Positions 40,741 to 53,165 are shown, numbered from the stretch's first letter. The stretch: DNA of 64,000 bases from Pelobates cultripes (GCA_933207985.1 OW240920.1:133472452-133536451), one strand, 5' to 3'. Notes: a model not told the origin generated them from the sequence alone. Program-made: numbers and translations.

Positions 40741-41829
40741 GCATGTACTCGCGGCTCGCTTGATATAGAGTATTAAATATATCAACAATATAAGAATTAA
40801 CACAGATGACATATGACATATCTACCACATTACCAGTAGTAATAGTCACTATTTTCATATTTTAGGATCAATATAAAACATGAATAATATTTAATAAACC
40901 AAAGTCAAATGACACTATGAATATAAATGACTTAGATAGTTTAACCTTAAGTTATTTTTCATTAGTATGAGCCTTATAATGCTAATCCCTTATAACTATG
41001 TGGTGATACTTAGTAATGTAAGGAAGGAGATTTGCTCCACTGCTGCCTCTTATATTTAATGTGGGATATGTCTGTGTTGATCGAACAAGATATTATGTGT
41101 CAAAATATGTATGTATATTCCGTTTTTTTATACAGGTAATGGCATGTATTCTCTGTATCTGTCTCCCCTCCCGGAATGTATAATCGTCATTTGAAGGGAT
41201 TAGCTCCCATGTTCCTCCCACTCTCTCTCTTACGTAGAGGTAATACAGAGGGGGGTGGTACTATACAAAAGGAGGTTGTACTACAGGCGGAGGACTAAGT
41301 AGATGTTATATCCTCAATGAGAGATGATTGGCCGCGGCGGTCTTGTGATTTAGGGGTCTGGGCCTACATCAAGAGACAGTTTGAGCGGCTTCCATTAATG
41401 CCCTGGTTGAAGGCGCTCAAATAGCGCATCAGTTTACTTTCACTTTGCTTTTAACCAGCAAAGCAAGTCTTAATAGCACTTAGTATTAATATGGTGTTTT
41501 AGGTAGTTTTTTAGTGGGGGAATCAGGCAGACTATGCAGCTTATCTGAGAGTATCAATATGGATGATATAGGAGGGAGTATGTTTCATTGGGGATTTCAA
41601 GCTACCTGCAGGCTGAATACCGTTTCTGAGATGCAAGTACAAGTAAGCAAGCCAGAGCTTATAGCTCACTTATGATAGGGGGTTTCAGACCTATATAGCT
41701 TTTTTCTGATAAACCATTAGTGTTCAACTATACAATACCTGAAAATCTACCTATAGTGGTGGCACCAATTTAAAAGGCTTTTTTATTGCCATTAATTGGA
41801 GCCACAAAGGGGTTAAACATACAGGACAA
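40741..41829. other. no gene seen
   Basis: AT-rich. A short degenerate unit (GGCACC...TTTAAA...GGCTTTTT...GCCACAAAG) near 41755 recurs near 43570, 43660, 45540 and 45645. Confidence 0.4.
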
Positions 41830-43549
41830 CATGTCCTTATTCCCTCGCATCTCATCCGTACTCTGTCTTCTTCTCTTTCTCCACCTTTCACTAAAATTCT
41901 CAATCTCTCTCTCTCCTCTCCAAACATGCAACTGTAACCCCAGTTCTTAAGAAGCCCAATCTTGACCCTAACTCCCCACCCAACTATCTTCCTATCTCGC
42001 TACTGCCTTTTGCAACCCCCAAAAAATTGTGTATGCGAGATTGACAGACTTCCTCGAGTCCAACTCTCTGCTAGACCCGCTTCAGTCTGGTTTCTGCGCT
42101 AAGCACTATGTGGAAACGGCACTGACCAAAGTATCCAATGATCTACTCGATGCAAAATCTCGTGGTTACTACTCTATTCTAATTCTCCATGACCTGTCTG
42201 CGGCTTTTGACACTGTTGATGATCAGCAGCTTCTTCTCATCCTCCGCAATATCAGTCTACAAGATATTGCTCTCTCCTTGTGCTCCTCCTACCTCTCCCA
42301 GAGCTCTTTTAGTGTTTCTTTCTCTGGCTCTGCTTCTTCTCCCCAAGTCCTCTCTGTTGGTGTCCCCCAAGGTTCAGTCCTTGGTCCCTTACTCTTCTCC
42401 ATCTATACTGCCTCCCTTGGTAAACTCATTAGCTCCTTTGGCTTCAAATATCAATTCTATCCAGATGACACGCAAATCTACCTGTCCTCTCCTGATCTCT
42501 CCCCGTCCTTCTTGACTAGTGTCTCTGACTGCCTCTCTGCTGTTTCTAACTGGATGGCTGCCCACTTCCTTAAACTAAACTTGACCAAAACTGAAGTCTG
42601 GTCTTTCCTCCCTCAAGTGTTGTTACTCCTGTGTTTGTCTCCCTCCAAGTCAATGGTGCTACCATCAGCTCCACCATGCAGGCTCGCTGCATAGGTGTTC
42701 TCTTTGACTCCGACCTCTCCTTCAAGCCTCATGTTAAATCTATCGCCAAATCCCGTCATTTCCATCTCAGAAACATTGTGCGCAATCCGCCCTTACTTAA
42801 CACCAAATGCGACTAAGGTGTTGACCATTCCACGGTCCTTTCTCTCCTTGACTACTGTAATCCGCTTCTCAGTGGTCTTACGTGCTCCCAACTTGCGCCG
42901 TTACAGTCCATAATGAATGCGGCGGCGAGGCTCATCTTCCTGTCCGCCCGCACCTCCCATGCCTCACCCTTCTGTTAGTCATTGGCTTCCTATAAAATAT
43001 AGAGCTCAATTTAAAATTCTGGTTCTTGCTTTCAAATCTCTACATAATGCTGTTCCCACCTATCTATCCTCCCTTATACACAAGTATGTCCCGTCTAGGC
43101 CCTTACGATCTGCTGAAGACTTACGTCTATCTTCAGTCCATACTCCCACCTCTGATGCTCACCTTCAAGATTTCTCAAGGGCTGAACCGTTCCTGTGGAA
43201 CTCGCTTCCCTCCTCCATTAGATGCTCACCCAGTCTCCACTCCTTCAAAAAAATCGTTAAAAGCCCACTTCTTCATAAAAGTGTATCAATTAAACTGTTA
43301 ATAGCTCCTGACTGATTCCTCTTCTGCAACTGTCACTAGTCTAATACTATCCTTACCTTTTTGTGTCATTGTACCCCACTCCCTCTAGCATGTAAGCTCA
43401 TTGAGCAGGGCCCTCAACCCCTCTGTTCCTGTGTGTCCAACTTGTCTGGTTACAACTACATGTCTGTTCGTCCACCCATTGTAAAGCGCTGCGGAATTTG
43501 ACGGCGCTCTATAAATATCATAATAATAATAATAATAATAATAATAATG
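41830..43549 (+). mobile_element. L2-like LINE, 5'-truncated
   Basis: Starts within the reverse transcriptase ([20 protein letters not shown] in frame near 41935) and runs to a 3' tail with TTGTAAAGCGCTGCGGAATT, GGCGCTCTATAAAT and an AAT microsatellite at 43520-43549. Tail copies of the same family occur at 138 and 886. Confidence 0.85.
41930..43315 (+). pseudogene. L2-like reverse transcriptase, frameshifted
   Basis: Polymerase that would copy the LINE RNA at the target. The open part 42029-42694 reads [20 protein letters not shown], then [28 protein letters not shown] and [10 protein letters not shown], where the catalytic box is usually YADD. The two aspartates remain but the neighbouring residue is Pro. 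[17 protein letters not shown] follows. The frame then shifts near 42630 and again near 42820-42920, and resumes at 42917-43315 with FKILVLAFKSLHNAVPTYLS and RAEPFLWNSLPSSIR, the conserved L2/CR1 C-terminal block. The endonuclease half is absent. Confidence 0.85.
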
Positions 43550-43752
43550 CAATCTATCTACAATAGTGACACCTGTTGAAAGGGCTATAGCCACTAAGAA
43601 ATTGATTATATTGGTTTAATCACCTTGTGCATAATATATTCTATCTACAATATTGGCATTTGTTTGAAGAGTTTCTATATTGTCTTTAATTATAGCCCCA
43701 AAGAGGTAGATTAGACTGGATAATAAATCTCCTTGCACAAAAAAACTATATA

Positions 43753-43870
43753 CAGGTGATACTCGAAAAATTGGAATATCGTGCAAAAGTTCATTTATTT
43801 CAGTAATGCAATGTAAAAAGGGGAAACTAATATATGAGATAGACGCATTACATGCAAACCAAAACCACAA
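43753..43870. mobile_element. Tc1/mariner-type terminus fragment
   Basis: CAGGTGATACTCGAAAAATT with the following CGTGCAAAAGTTCATTTATT and ATGAGATAGACGCATTACAT is a common vertebrate mariner end. Preceded by TA. The other end is not present. Confidence 0.6.
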
Positions 43871-44215
43871 AAATCCGGGATATGGCTGAAAATAAATCTT
43901 AAAGGAACATAAAAATATACAAATAGTGAAGTACAGTTAACACACTCAATCATGCGCTGTACTCACAGAATTATGTAGAATATATCGCTCATAGGGTGCC
44001 TCCCCCGATGAAATGGGGGGCTAGTAATCCCTTGGTTCCTTGTGAAGTTTCTCAATAATGCTCAGGACTTCAAACAGGTAATGGTAGGAAAAAACGATGA
44101 TTTTTTATTGATAAAAGGTGAATAATCACCAACAATATAAAATATAATATAAGAAAAAATGATATGGTCCTACGCGTTTCGTTCTGCGAAGAACTTCATC
44201 AGGGGGCCGCAATTA
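43871..44215. repeat. ACGCGTTTCG-type interspersed repeat
   Basis: Ends with CCTACGCGTTTCGTTCTGCG and CTTCATCAGGGGG. Shares the ACGCGTTTCG motif with the repeat cluster at 20.6 kb. Class unknown. Confidence 0.45.
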
Positions 44216-46039
44216 TAAGTAAAATCAATATACAAATTACAGCATATAAAAAAACATCATATTCCCCCCATCCCCAAGTCCCCTTTAAATAGGGCTGTGT
44301 CTATTGGTGGTTCCGTGGGTGGTGTCAGTCATCCATAACTTGATTGGTCCCACAGGGAAACTGCTCAGCTGTTTGTCGTCCTTGTCATATCGCCGAAAAT
44401 CCAATTTGGCGCGTCCAGATAGCCGGAACCGGAAGTGTATGTTATTCTATACTTCTGCGTTCCACCTGCGTTCCACCTTCGTTCCACCTTTGTTCTACTT
44501 CAATGTTGTTAAATAATCATTAAAGTCAACATAGAGCAATATATTATACATCTACTGAAAAGAAAATAATATTAGTAACCTCATAACAATTACATTTTCT
44601 CATATTTCTTGTGATTAACTTGTACTAAAAAACGTTATTCATACTGCATAATCAGACTATAATACATTAAAGCCTGTTTCTTAAAGTGAAACATATATAA
44701 ATAAAAATGTTTTTTGAAAATATATAATCCAATATCTGAGGATCTTTTATCAATACTGGATAATAGTGGACATATTAAACATGTATGCCGTGAAATAATT
44801 CTCAGTAATTATTATAAAGTAATCAGTGCTAAACAATAATATCCAATAGTAAGCATATCGTTCCCATACGTTCTAAACAATCTCCAATATTCAATGGAGT
44901 TACACACATACCTAATGTCCTAAATAGTCAAAAGAGTGACATATTGATGTATAGAAAAAAACACACATATATAAATAGTAGAATTTTCCTCAAAATTTGA
45001 ATTTAAAAATATTTAGGGAATATATTCCCAATATAGAGAGAATTTATAGAACCAAATTACAGATTCCAAGAATTCATAGTTTATTTAGTACATATATCTA
45101 TCAATACCTTGTATAAAGTTAGATTAATAAGTATGTATATACCTCTACAGTATCAGATGTGCAGAAGAGATATATTGGAGTGAAATTTGAAAAAAAGAGA
45201 TGGTGAAAACCGAAGAAATAAATGAAAGATACATTATATACAATGTCTCAACCAAAAAGGTCATATAGGTCTTAATCAAGAAAACAAACTAGGTCAATAC
45301 CAAAATCAATTTTTACTAGTGGTTAAAAATCGTTATATATACGTAGCAGTTGAGAAGGTTAAACTGCTCCATCAGATACATTGTATTTAATTAAGTACAT
45401 CATATACAATGGCATTTGGTCACTGAGAGGCTACAAGAGGTTAACTACCTCGCTCTTATAACTGCTTTAGGCTATTATCTTGTTTCATCTATATAGTGAA
45501 TCTGGTACAATCTATTGTACATAATATAATTGACCTATAGTGGCACTTATTTAAAGGGCTTTTTATTGCCTTGAACTACAGCCACAAAGTGGTTAATTAT
45601 ACTGCATAATAAGTATCATTATGTACAATGCAATCTATGTACAATTGTGGCACCTTTTAAAGGGCTTTTATATTGTCTTTAACTGTAGCCACAAAGCAAT
45701 TGATTATATTAGGAAAATCTTCCTCTGCAGTTTACGAGATCATATATCATTACAGTTAAACTGTTACTGGGATATGGGATTTATATGGGTTTATTTCTAC
45801 CCCTCTAATCATTCACCAATATCACACCCTGTCCATTTCTAAGTCCCTCTTTCCCATTTTTGGTCTAATATAGAGCTTTTATCTATTATCTCTTTATAGC
45901 TCTTTTTCATGGGTTAGTGTTACATGTTTTTCTTCCAGAGACTTAATAAAATTTACTTCATTGTTTGTCATATGAGATTGTCTTATATTTAACAAGGAAT
46001 TTTTTTGTGCCCATTGTGACTCCTTGTCCTTTGGACATA
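44216..46039. other. AT-rich, no gene seen
   Basis: Long AT-rich stretch without recognised coding or transposon features apart from the short degenerate unit noted at 41755. Confidence 0.45.
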
Positions 46040-46278
46040 TATTTTCTCAATCAAGGCCTTCTTTACTTTCTGTTCAAGTTTGCACTTTCGTTCTGCCGCA
46101 CCTTTATATTGCATTAATATTTCATGTGAAAATGTATTTTTAATTTGTCTTTTCCTTGTTTTTGTCAGTGTTGCTGGTTTAAACAGGTTTCTCAGGTTTT
46201 AGTATTGTTTTGAATGCTTATCGATCATTGCATGGAAAATAGAATTTTTTTTTATAATTTATTTTTATATATAATCAA

Positions 46279-47764
46279 TGTAGTGGAGCTCCCTCTACCT
46301 CGGCTGGGTAGCTCCGCCAGAGGGGTTGCTTCCTAGCCGGATCCGGGAAACTAGCTTTCTTAGTCCTTACAAGGACTTTCCCCGTTGCATCTCCCTGCAA
46401 GCTGGAACAGCAGACACAGGGGCTAAATCTTCCTTCCCTCCAGTAACCAGATGACACACAGTTCTGGAGGTTAAAACACTGACAATCTTTATTTGGAACA
46501 CACAGCTTTTATGCATAGACCCAAAAGGGGGGGTCTCCATTCAGTACAACACAATCCCAGGCAGGAGGGCATTGGGTTACAGATAGCCATCTCCCGCTCT
46601 GGGAGATACCATCAGTACACAGGGACACACATTAAAACACACTACATACATGGGGGGTAAACTTTGGGGCTTGGTGCCCCGGGAAGGCATTACAGGGTTG
46701 ATACATCGCTATAGATAGCCCATCTGGGATCCCTGCAAATAGCGGGGCTATCAGGTGTACGGAGCCCGAGATATCAGCGTCTAATATCTGGGGCTCGAGG
46801 CTCTGTACATGCCCAAAATTAGTTCCATTGAGTTATTTGGCTTAGTTCGGTGAATTCAAACTTCACGCCTAAACCAAGCAACAAACAATCAGCTGAAAGG
46901 GCGCGAACCAAATTGCTCCAATCAGTGCTCGGGGGAGGAGAGGAGTTTCGTGCCCAATCCGAAGAAAACGCGCAAAAACTTGGTTGCAACAATTGACGCT
47001 CGGGGAGAGGAAGAGTTTTGCCACCCCAATCAGGAGAAAGGGCGCAAAATTCTGTTTGAACAGGTGCTCCTTCTCTGATTGGCCGTCTGCGCCCAGCAGG
47101 GACCAATCAGCACTCAATCGTGCCGACCAACCAGAAGAATGGTGCAAACCCAGTTTGAATGGGCTCTCCGTCTCCCATTGGCACAAACTTCCATGCAGCC
47201 TGATGGACTCTGCGGCCATGAGACTGACTCACAGCTCCAGAGATTCCCTGCTGGCATGTGTCCCTCTCTCCAGTGGTATCCACTGGAGAGAGCACTCTCT
47301 TGGGCTGCTACGAGCCTAGCCTCGTAGCTACCAGTTGGGGGCGGGGGTAATAGTGACTATATCTCTGTTGGGAGCAGGTACAGCGGTCCCCGACACGGGA
47401 GCTGGAGACAGTGTGCGTATGCCGTTTCGGGATACGAATGCTGCCCCTGGTTGGCTTTCGGTTATACGAACCGGTGGCTACCCAGGGGAAGCATGCGCCA
47501 TTTTTTCCCCTTGCGATCTGGGGTTTTAACACCTCGTTACAAGGTGTGAACGTTCCAAATAGACATTCTAAATAAGGTTTCGGGGTGGTCCCCGAATAGG
47601 GAACAGGCAAAACACACAAATTCATCACAATTACATATATATACATGGGGAAACACAGAGTACAAGGGGAAATTGTGGGAATAAACATTGGGAACACCTA
47701 ATACAAGGCAAAAACTATCCGAACACTAAGTGGGCATGGTACTTAGTGGTGGTGGCCCGCCACA
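46279..47764 (-). mobile_element. solo LTR (Gypsy-like) with ATCAA target duplication
   Basis: 1486 bp, on the minus strand TGTGGCGGGCC...CTCCACTACA. ATCAA occurs at 46274-46278 and 47765-47769. AATAAAG lies near 46490 on the minus strand. TTCG/CGAA-rich sequence and the block ending GGAAAGTCCTTGTAAGGACT relate it to the LTR remnant at 54.2-55.3 kb. No internal region remains, so it arose by LTR-LTR recombination. Confidence 0.85.
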
Positions 47765-47847
47765 ATCAATTTTTATGGTATACGTACGATTTGTTAAAAG
47801 GACACTATAGTCACCAGAACAACTACAGCTTAATCCTATACAATATA

Positions 47848-49406
47848 CAGGGAGTGCAGAATTATTAGGCAAGTTGTATTTTTGAGGATTAATTTTATTA
47901 TTGAACAACAACCATGTTCTCAATGAACCCAAAAAACTCATTAATATCAAAGCTGAATATTTTTGGAAGTAGTTTTTAGTTTGTTTTTAGTTATAGCTAT
48001 GTTAGGGGGATATCTGTGTGTGCAGGTGACTATTACTGTGCATAATTATTAGGCAACTTAACAAAAAACAAATATATACCCATTTCAATTATTTATTATT
48101 ACCAGTGAAACCAATATAACATCTCAACATTCACAAATATACATTTCTGACATTCAAAAACAAAACAAAAACAAATCAGTGACCAATATAGCCACCTTTC
48201 TTTGCAAGGACACTCAAAAGCCTGCCATCCATGCATTCTGTCAGTGTTTTGATCTGTTCACCATCAACATTGCGTGCAGCAGCAACCACAGCCTCCCAGA
48301 CACTGTTCAGAGAGGTGTACTGTTTTCCCTCCTTGTAAATCTCACATTTGATGATGGACCACAGGTTCTCAATGGGGTTCAGATCAGGTGAACAAGGAGG
48401 CCATGTCGTTAGATTTTCTTCTTTTATACCCTTTCTTGCCAGCCACGCTGTGGAGTACTTGGACGCGTGTGATGGAGCATTGTCATGCATGAAAATCATG
48501 TTTTTCTTGAAGGATGCAGACTTCTTCCTGTACCACTGCTTGAAGAAGGTGTCTTCCAGGAACTGGCAGTAGGACTGGGAGTTGAGCTTGACTCCATCCT
48601 CAACCCGAAAAGGCCCCACAAGCTCATCTTTGATGATACCAGCCCAAACCAGTACTCCACCTCCACCTTGCTGGCGTCTGAGTCGGACTGGAGCTCTCTG
48701 CCCTTTACCAATCCAGCCACGGGCCCATCCATCTGGCCCATCAAGACTCACTCTCATTTCATCAGTCCATAAAACCTTAGAAAAATCAGTCTTGAGATAT
48801 TTCTTGGCCCAGTCTTGACGTTTCAGCTTGTGTGTCTTGTTCAGTGGTGGTCGTCTTTCAGCCTTTCTTACCTTGGCCATGTCTCTGAGTATTGCACACC
48901 TTGTGCTTTTGGGCACTCCAGTGATGTTGCAGCTCTGAAATATGGCCAAACTGGTGGCAAGTGGCATCGTGGCAGCTGCACGCTTGACTTTTCTCAGTTC
49001 ATGGGCAGTTATTTTGCGCCTTGGTTTTTCCACACGCTTCTTGCGACCCTGTTGACTATTTTGAATGAAACGCTTGATTGTTCGATGATCACGCTTCAGA
49101 AGCTTTGCAATTTTAAGAGTGCTGCATCCCTCTGCAAGATATCTCACTATTTTTGACTTTTCTGAGCCTGTCAAGTCCTTCTTTTGACCCATTTTGCCAA
49201 AGGAAAGGAAGTTGCCTAATAATTATGCACACCTGATATAGGGTGTTGATGTCATTAGACCACACCCTTCTCATTACAGAGATGCACATCACCTAATATG
49301 CTTAATTGGTAGTAGGCTTTCGAGCCTATACAGCTTGGAGTAAGACAACATGCATAAAGAGGATGATGTGGTCAATATACTAATTTGCCTAATAATTCTG
49401 CACTCC

Positions 49407-49409
<3 letters not shown>
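47848..49409 (-). mobile_element. complete Tc1-like DD37E transposon
   Basis: 1562 bp between TA dinucleotides. Perfect 25-bp ends beginning CAGGGAGTGCAGAATTATTA. A second inverted pair (TGTGCATAATTATTAGGCAA) lies about 190 bp further in, at 48037 and 49231. One intact transposase ORF. The target TA lies in a repeat whose empty version is at about 36350. Confidence 0.93.
48176..49192 (-). CDS. Tc1-like transposase, DD37E, intact
   Basis: 338 residues, the normal length for Tc1-type transposases, from ATG at 49192 (MGQKKDLTGSEKSK) to a stop at 48176. It would bind the element ends and move it by cut and paste in the nucleus. Residues 11-50 form the first helix-turn-helix (KIAKLLKRDHRTIKRFI), followed by basic KKRVEKPRRK and a second DNA-binding half to about 105. 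The catalytic triad is complete: D144 in WTDE, D237 in HDNAP, E275 in LNPIEN. The spacing between the last two is 37 residues, not the 34 of classical Tc1, which places it with the DD37E (TRT-like) group reported from vertebrates and protozoa. No stop or frameshift and intact ends suggest recent activity. Confidence 0.93.
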   Translation of the reverse strand: MGQKKDLTGSEKSKIVRYLAEGCSTLKIAKLLKRDHRTIKRFIQNSQQGRKKRVEKPRRKITAHELRKVKRAAATMPLATSLAIFQSCNITGVPKSTRCAILRDMAKVRKAERRPPLNKTHKLKRQDWAKKYLKTDFSKVLWTDEMRVSLDGPDGWARGWIGKGQRAPVRLRRQQGGGGVLVWAGIIKDELVGPFRVEDGVKLNSQSYCQFLEDTFFKQWYRKKSASFKKNMIFMHDNAPSHASKYSTAWLARKGIKEENLTTWPPCSPDLNPIENLWSIIKCEIYKEGKQYTSLNSVWEAVVAAARNVDGEQIKTLTECMDGRLLSVLAKKGGYIGH

Positions 49410-49442
<33 letters not shown>

Positions 49443-49519
49443 GTGTTGCCCCATGTATTGTAAACTGTGGTAGGATGGCTGGGCTCTTGACAATAAACTC
49501 CAAACGAAAGCGTAAGGGT

Positions 49520-49744
49520 CAGGGACATATTAGCCGCGAGGCAAACAAGGCATTTGCCTTGGGCGGCACTTTCCAGGGGGCGGGAAAAAAAAACCGCCCT
49601 CAAATGCCCAGGCAAATGTTTTGTTAGCCTGGCGGCTAACTAAGGATCCAGGCGGGGGTGCGGAACTGAGTGATGCCGAGAGCCAGAATATGACGCCTGT
49701 GTTTTGTCATGCCTAGGGCAGCACAAAACCAGGATACACCACTG
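49520..49744. mobile_element. hAT-type MITE with GTAAGGGT target duplication
   Basis: 225 bp from CAGGGACATATTAGCCGCGAG to GGATACACCACTG. GTAAGGGT is at 49512-49519 and 49745-49752. The corresponding place in the paralogue (about 36415) is uninterrupted. Confidence 0.88.
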
Positions 49745-49860
49745 GTAAGGGTAAAATAGTATTGAAGTTAATTTGCACTTTCCACAAGGTATACAGTACT
49801 GTGCTTCACAGAAATAAATAAAACAAAAAAAAAAATCCTACTCCATCTTGGAGACTAATA

Positions 49861-50740
49861 AAACAATAGTATTTCTATCTATCCAACTGGCCAGCAAATC
49901 CAGTTACCAGTTTTAAACACAGCACTTTTTTTAGATCTAGGTCTAGATCACTGAAATATCTGCCCTGTGCAAGTTTCACAATGAGTTCGTCCACTCGGGG
50001 CATAGGATAGGCTTACAGTGAGAATGGCCATTTTTATGAGTGTTCTTTTTGAAACATAAATAGAATAAAAAGGTCCTTGAAGGCTTTGGCACATCAGTAA
50101 AAAGATGGCCCTATAGTGTTTTCCTGTCACTATAGTGAGTGTTCCTTTAAGTAGTAATTAAGCTACGCAGAATGATGTCTGCTTTTCTGCCCTGATCATG
50201 ACTACAATCGCATTATGTTTCACTTTAATTTCTAATCCAAGCAAGATGTGTAATAAATGTATAAAGTTTATCGTTTAATGGAAAAAAATCTATATCACCA
50301 GATGTAAGAGTCTAAACTCTCCAAAATGTTGGTCAGTATTGCCACAAATACATTATTAAGGTCTGATGGGGGACATCTATCTTTAACAATAGCAAACTTT
50401 AGGAATTTGACAAAAGGTGGTCTGTGGATTGTGAAGTTAGAAGTTTTTTGAATAATCTGTGTAGGTATATGGATTTCCTTTGTAGAGGTATCATTGGGAT
50501 GTATATTTTTTAATGTAGTGTTGGGCTTGGTATTGATTTATGACTTCAAACTATAATTAATATTAATAAATTCATTGATTTATGTTAGACTCACATTTAG
50601 GGGATTGTCCCTAGAATAAGGCACCCCCTCCTTAATATACTTTTAAACCTAAATATAGTCTTTCCTAATTAATATCCAGAGTACTGTTTGTTGTTTAATA
50701 CAAATGTGTTTCATTGATGTCTTGATAACATATATCCATT
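49861..50740. other. mixed remnant, no intact gene
   Basis: Near 49983 the GAGTTCGTCCACTCGGGGCA segment on the minus strand resembles the Gypsy RT block (PMPRIDEL), so a small RT remnant is likely. A TTAA-type end (CACTATAGTGAG...CCTTTAA) is at 50118-50151. The rest is unrecognised. Confidence 0.4.
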
Positions 50741-51990
50741 AGTGATGTCGCGAACATAAAATTTTCGGTTCGCGAACCGCGAACGCGAACTTCCGCAAAT
50801 GTTCGCGAACCCGGCGAACCGCCATAGACTTCAATAGGCAGGCAAATTTTAAAACCCACAGGGACTCTTTCTGGCCACAATAGTGGTTGAAAGGGGGGGG
50901 GGAGAAGACCTACTCTCCTCCCCCCGGCGCCACCCTGGGTGGCGGTGGGGGCCATAATGATAATGAGGGGGACCTACTGTCCTCCCCTGGCTAGGCGTGG
51001 TGGGGGCCATAAAGATAATGAGGGGGGACCTACAGTCCTCCCTTCTCGGCCCCACCCTGTGCGGTGGGGGCTGGCGGCGGGGGGACTGCCACTTTGTCCC
51101 CGACTGAAGCGGTTGAGGCCTAAAGTGCTTTAATGGAGGGACCTGCTGTGTCCCCAGCCTGGCCGGTGGGGGCTAAATAACAATAAGGAGGTTCTACTGT
51201 CCCAGACCCTGGCGGTAGGTGGGGCTAAAAAGTAGCTGAGGGGGGACCTGGCTCCCCCTGGCCCCCACCCCTGAGCGGTGGGTGGGGGCCCTAATAACAA
51301 TAAGGGGGACCTATTGTCCCCCCCGGCCCCCACCCCTGAGCGGTGGGTGGGGGCCCTAAAATTAACAATAAGGGGGGACCTATTGTCCCCCCCAGCCCCC
51401 ACCCCTGAGCGGTGGGTGGGGGTCCTAAAATTAACAATAAGGGGGGGACCTACTGTCACCTAAATACAAAAGGGGGGGACCCTAGTCACCCCTCCCGCCC
51501 CCCAAAAAAAATGATCTCCCTACCTACCCCCCTCACCCTAAAAATAATGAGGGGGGGACCTTTAACTAAAAACCTGTAAAAAAAATTAGATAAAAATAAC
51601 TTACCATTTGATGTTTTCTTTCTTCTACAATCTTCTTTTTTCAGCCCCAAAAAAGGCCAAATAAAAAGCCATAAGAACCGACGCAATAAAAAAAAAACAA
51701 AAAAAAAACAGAGCGCACAAAAAAATAATCCATCTTCACCCATGGAGGGCTCCGCGCAGACTGAGCTCTGCAGGGCGGGGGAAGGCTTATAAAGCCTTGC
51801 CACACCCTGCAATTAGGCTAAGAACACTCTGATTGGCTGGTTTAAGCCAATCAGAGTGCTCTTTGTCATTTTACACAGCATGGGAAAATTCAAAAGAACT
51901 TTACCACGCTGTGTAAAATGACACAGAGCACTGTGATTGGATGGCTTGAAATCCATCCAATCACAGTGCTCTGTGTCATTTTACACATCG
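50741..51990. mobile_element. second GC-rich/hairpin element
   Basis: Begins with a GTTCGCGAACC-type motif cluster (50760-50820), continues as a tandem array with the CCCCCACCCCTGAGCGGTGG unit of the 25.3-26.5 kb element (50900-51470), and ends in successive hairpins: 51825-51838/51845-51858, about 51857-51879/51908-51929, and 51930-51945/51953-51968. The stems carry GATTGG/CCAATC motifs. No ORF. Confidence 0.7.
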
Positions 51991-53109
51991 TGGGAAAATT
52001 TTACTTTACTTTAAAATTTAGGACGATTAACAACATAATTGGCAATAAAAAACTGATTTGCCATGTGAACAAAAGGAAATAACACGTACCTTCCTATAAC
52101 CACTATGACGATATTGAAAAGAAGATGAGCGTGAGTGGGGAAGAACCTACACAATAAACATAATGCAAATTAGGAAATTTCTGTATGACCATGGTGAAAT
52201 CTCAATAAGAAGCAATGAAATCAAACCTAATTTACTCTAAACTAAATAGGTGCCTTACAACATGAATCCAGAGAACCGAATTATTATATAACAGACACAA
52301 AAGGGCAACCTGTACAAATGATAGTTATGGGAAAGGAAGAAAAGTGTAAATATATGGGGTTTTTTTGTTTTTTTTATTCACCCCCCTCAATACTAAGTCA
52401 GGGAAGAAAATATACTAAATATCCAAAGAACCATAGAAGTCATTGGCAATTTAGCTTGTGTATAGTAATATTTCCTGAATGAAAAACAGTCACCTGGTAT
52501 GATAAAACAAAATGGAATGGTCAGGAAATGATTATACATTCTTGCAATGTAACAATAGATGTACTTTAATTAGACCAAAATGCCTTTAAAGAAGAGGCCA
52601 CTAGGTGGCACTCATGTGCCATACTTAATGACCGTATAAGTAAATGCAGGGAAGATTTCGTATAAAGAGCTTACTGAACAGGTGAGTATCATAACAGTTG
52701 TAATTTATAAACAGGGATAGACCTCATTAAGCCTCAAAATAGAATACAATGCCTCTGATTTATAATAGTGAAGAATACACTTATCCAAGAGGTAAGCCAA
52801 CATAAGCGTTAATGTGTCCAAAATTTTAGACAGGATTGATGCAAAAGTTGAGATTAACAAAAACCCAAAATCACAACACGTTTTAACAATGGAAGGAGCG
52901 TAATTGTCACTATATAAAACAGCGAATGTGTTGTGTTGTACTTGCCGCTTGCTAGTAACCGAGGATTCTGTAGATTCGCCACAAATAGTTAAGACCTATA
53001 GGACTTGTTTTTGGCACCAAAGCGAAATGTTGGGATGTGAGAGAATACTGCCGATCGGAAATGGAACACCTCCAACACTGGAGCATCAACTGCAGTTAGG
53101 GGGAGGGGA
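51991..53109. other. no gene seen
   Basis: AT-rich. GCCACTAGGTGGCACTC near 52600 resembles motifs in the leader of the Ngaro-like element. Confidence 0.35.
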
Positions 53110-53165
53110 ATTTGGCATTATAAAGGCAGCATAACCCCTACCACAACTACAGGTTCCCGCCTTTA
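53110..53165 (-). repeat. Ngaro-like A-repeat relative
   Basis: TTATAAAGGCAGCATAACCC and CCACAACTACAGGTTCCCGC resemble the A repeat (TATATAGGCCGGTTGCAACC, CCACAACTCCAGGCTCCGCC). Probably the edge of a diverged relative. Confidence 0.45.

Larger units (their letters stand above)
46040..49860. repeat. paralogous segment carrying three nested insertions
   Basis: Host repeat pieces 46040-46278, 47765-47847, 49410-49511 and 49753-49860 together match the nearly continuous copy at 36063-36530. The separators are a solo LTR, a DD37E transposon and a hAT MITE, each with its own target duplication. Confidence 0.8.

Noticed and set aside
46819..47697. Overlapping open frames of 80-130 residues on both strands
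   Set aside because: They fall inside the solo LTR and match no retroviral or host domain.
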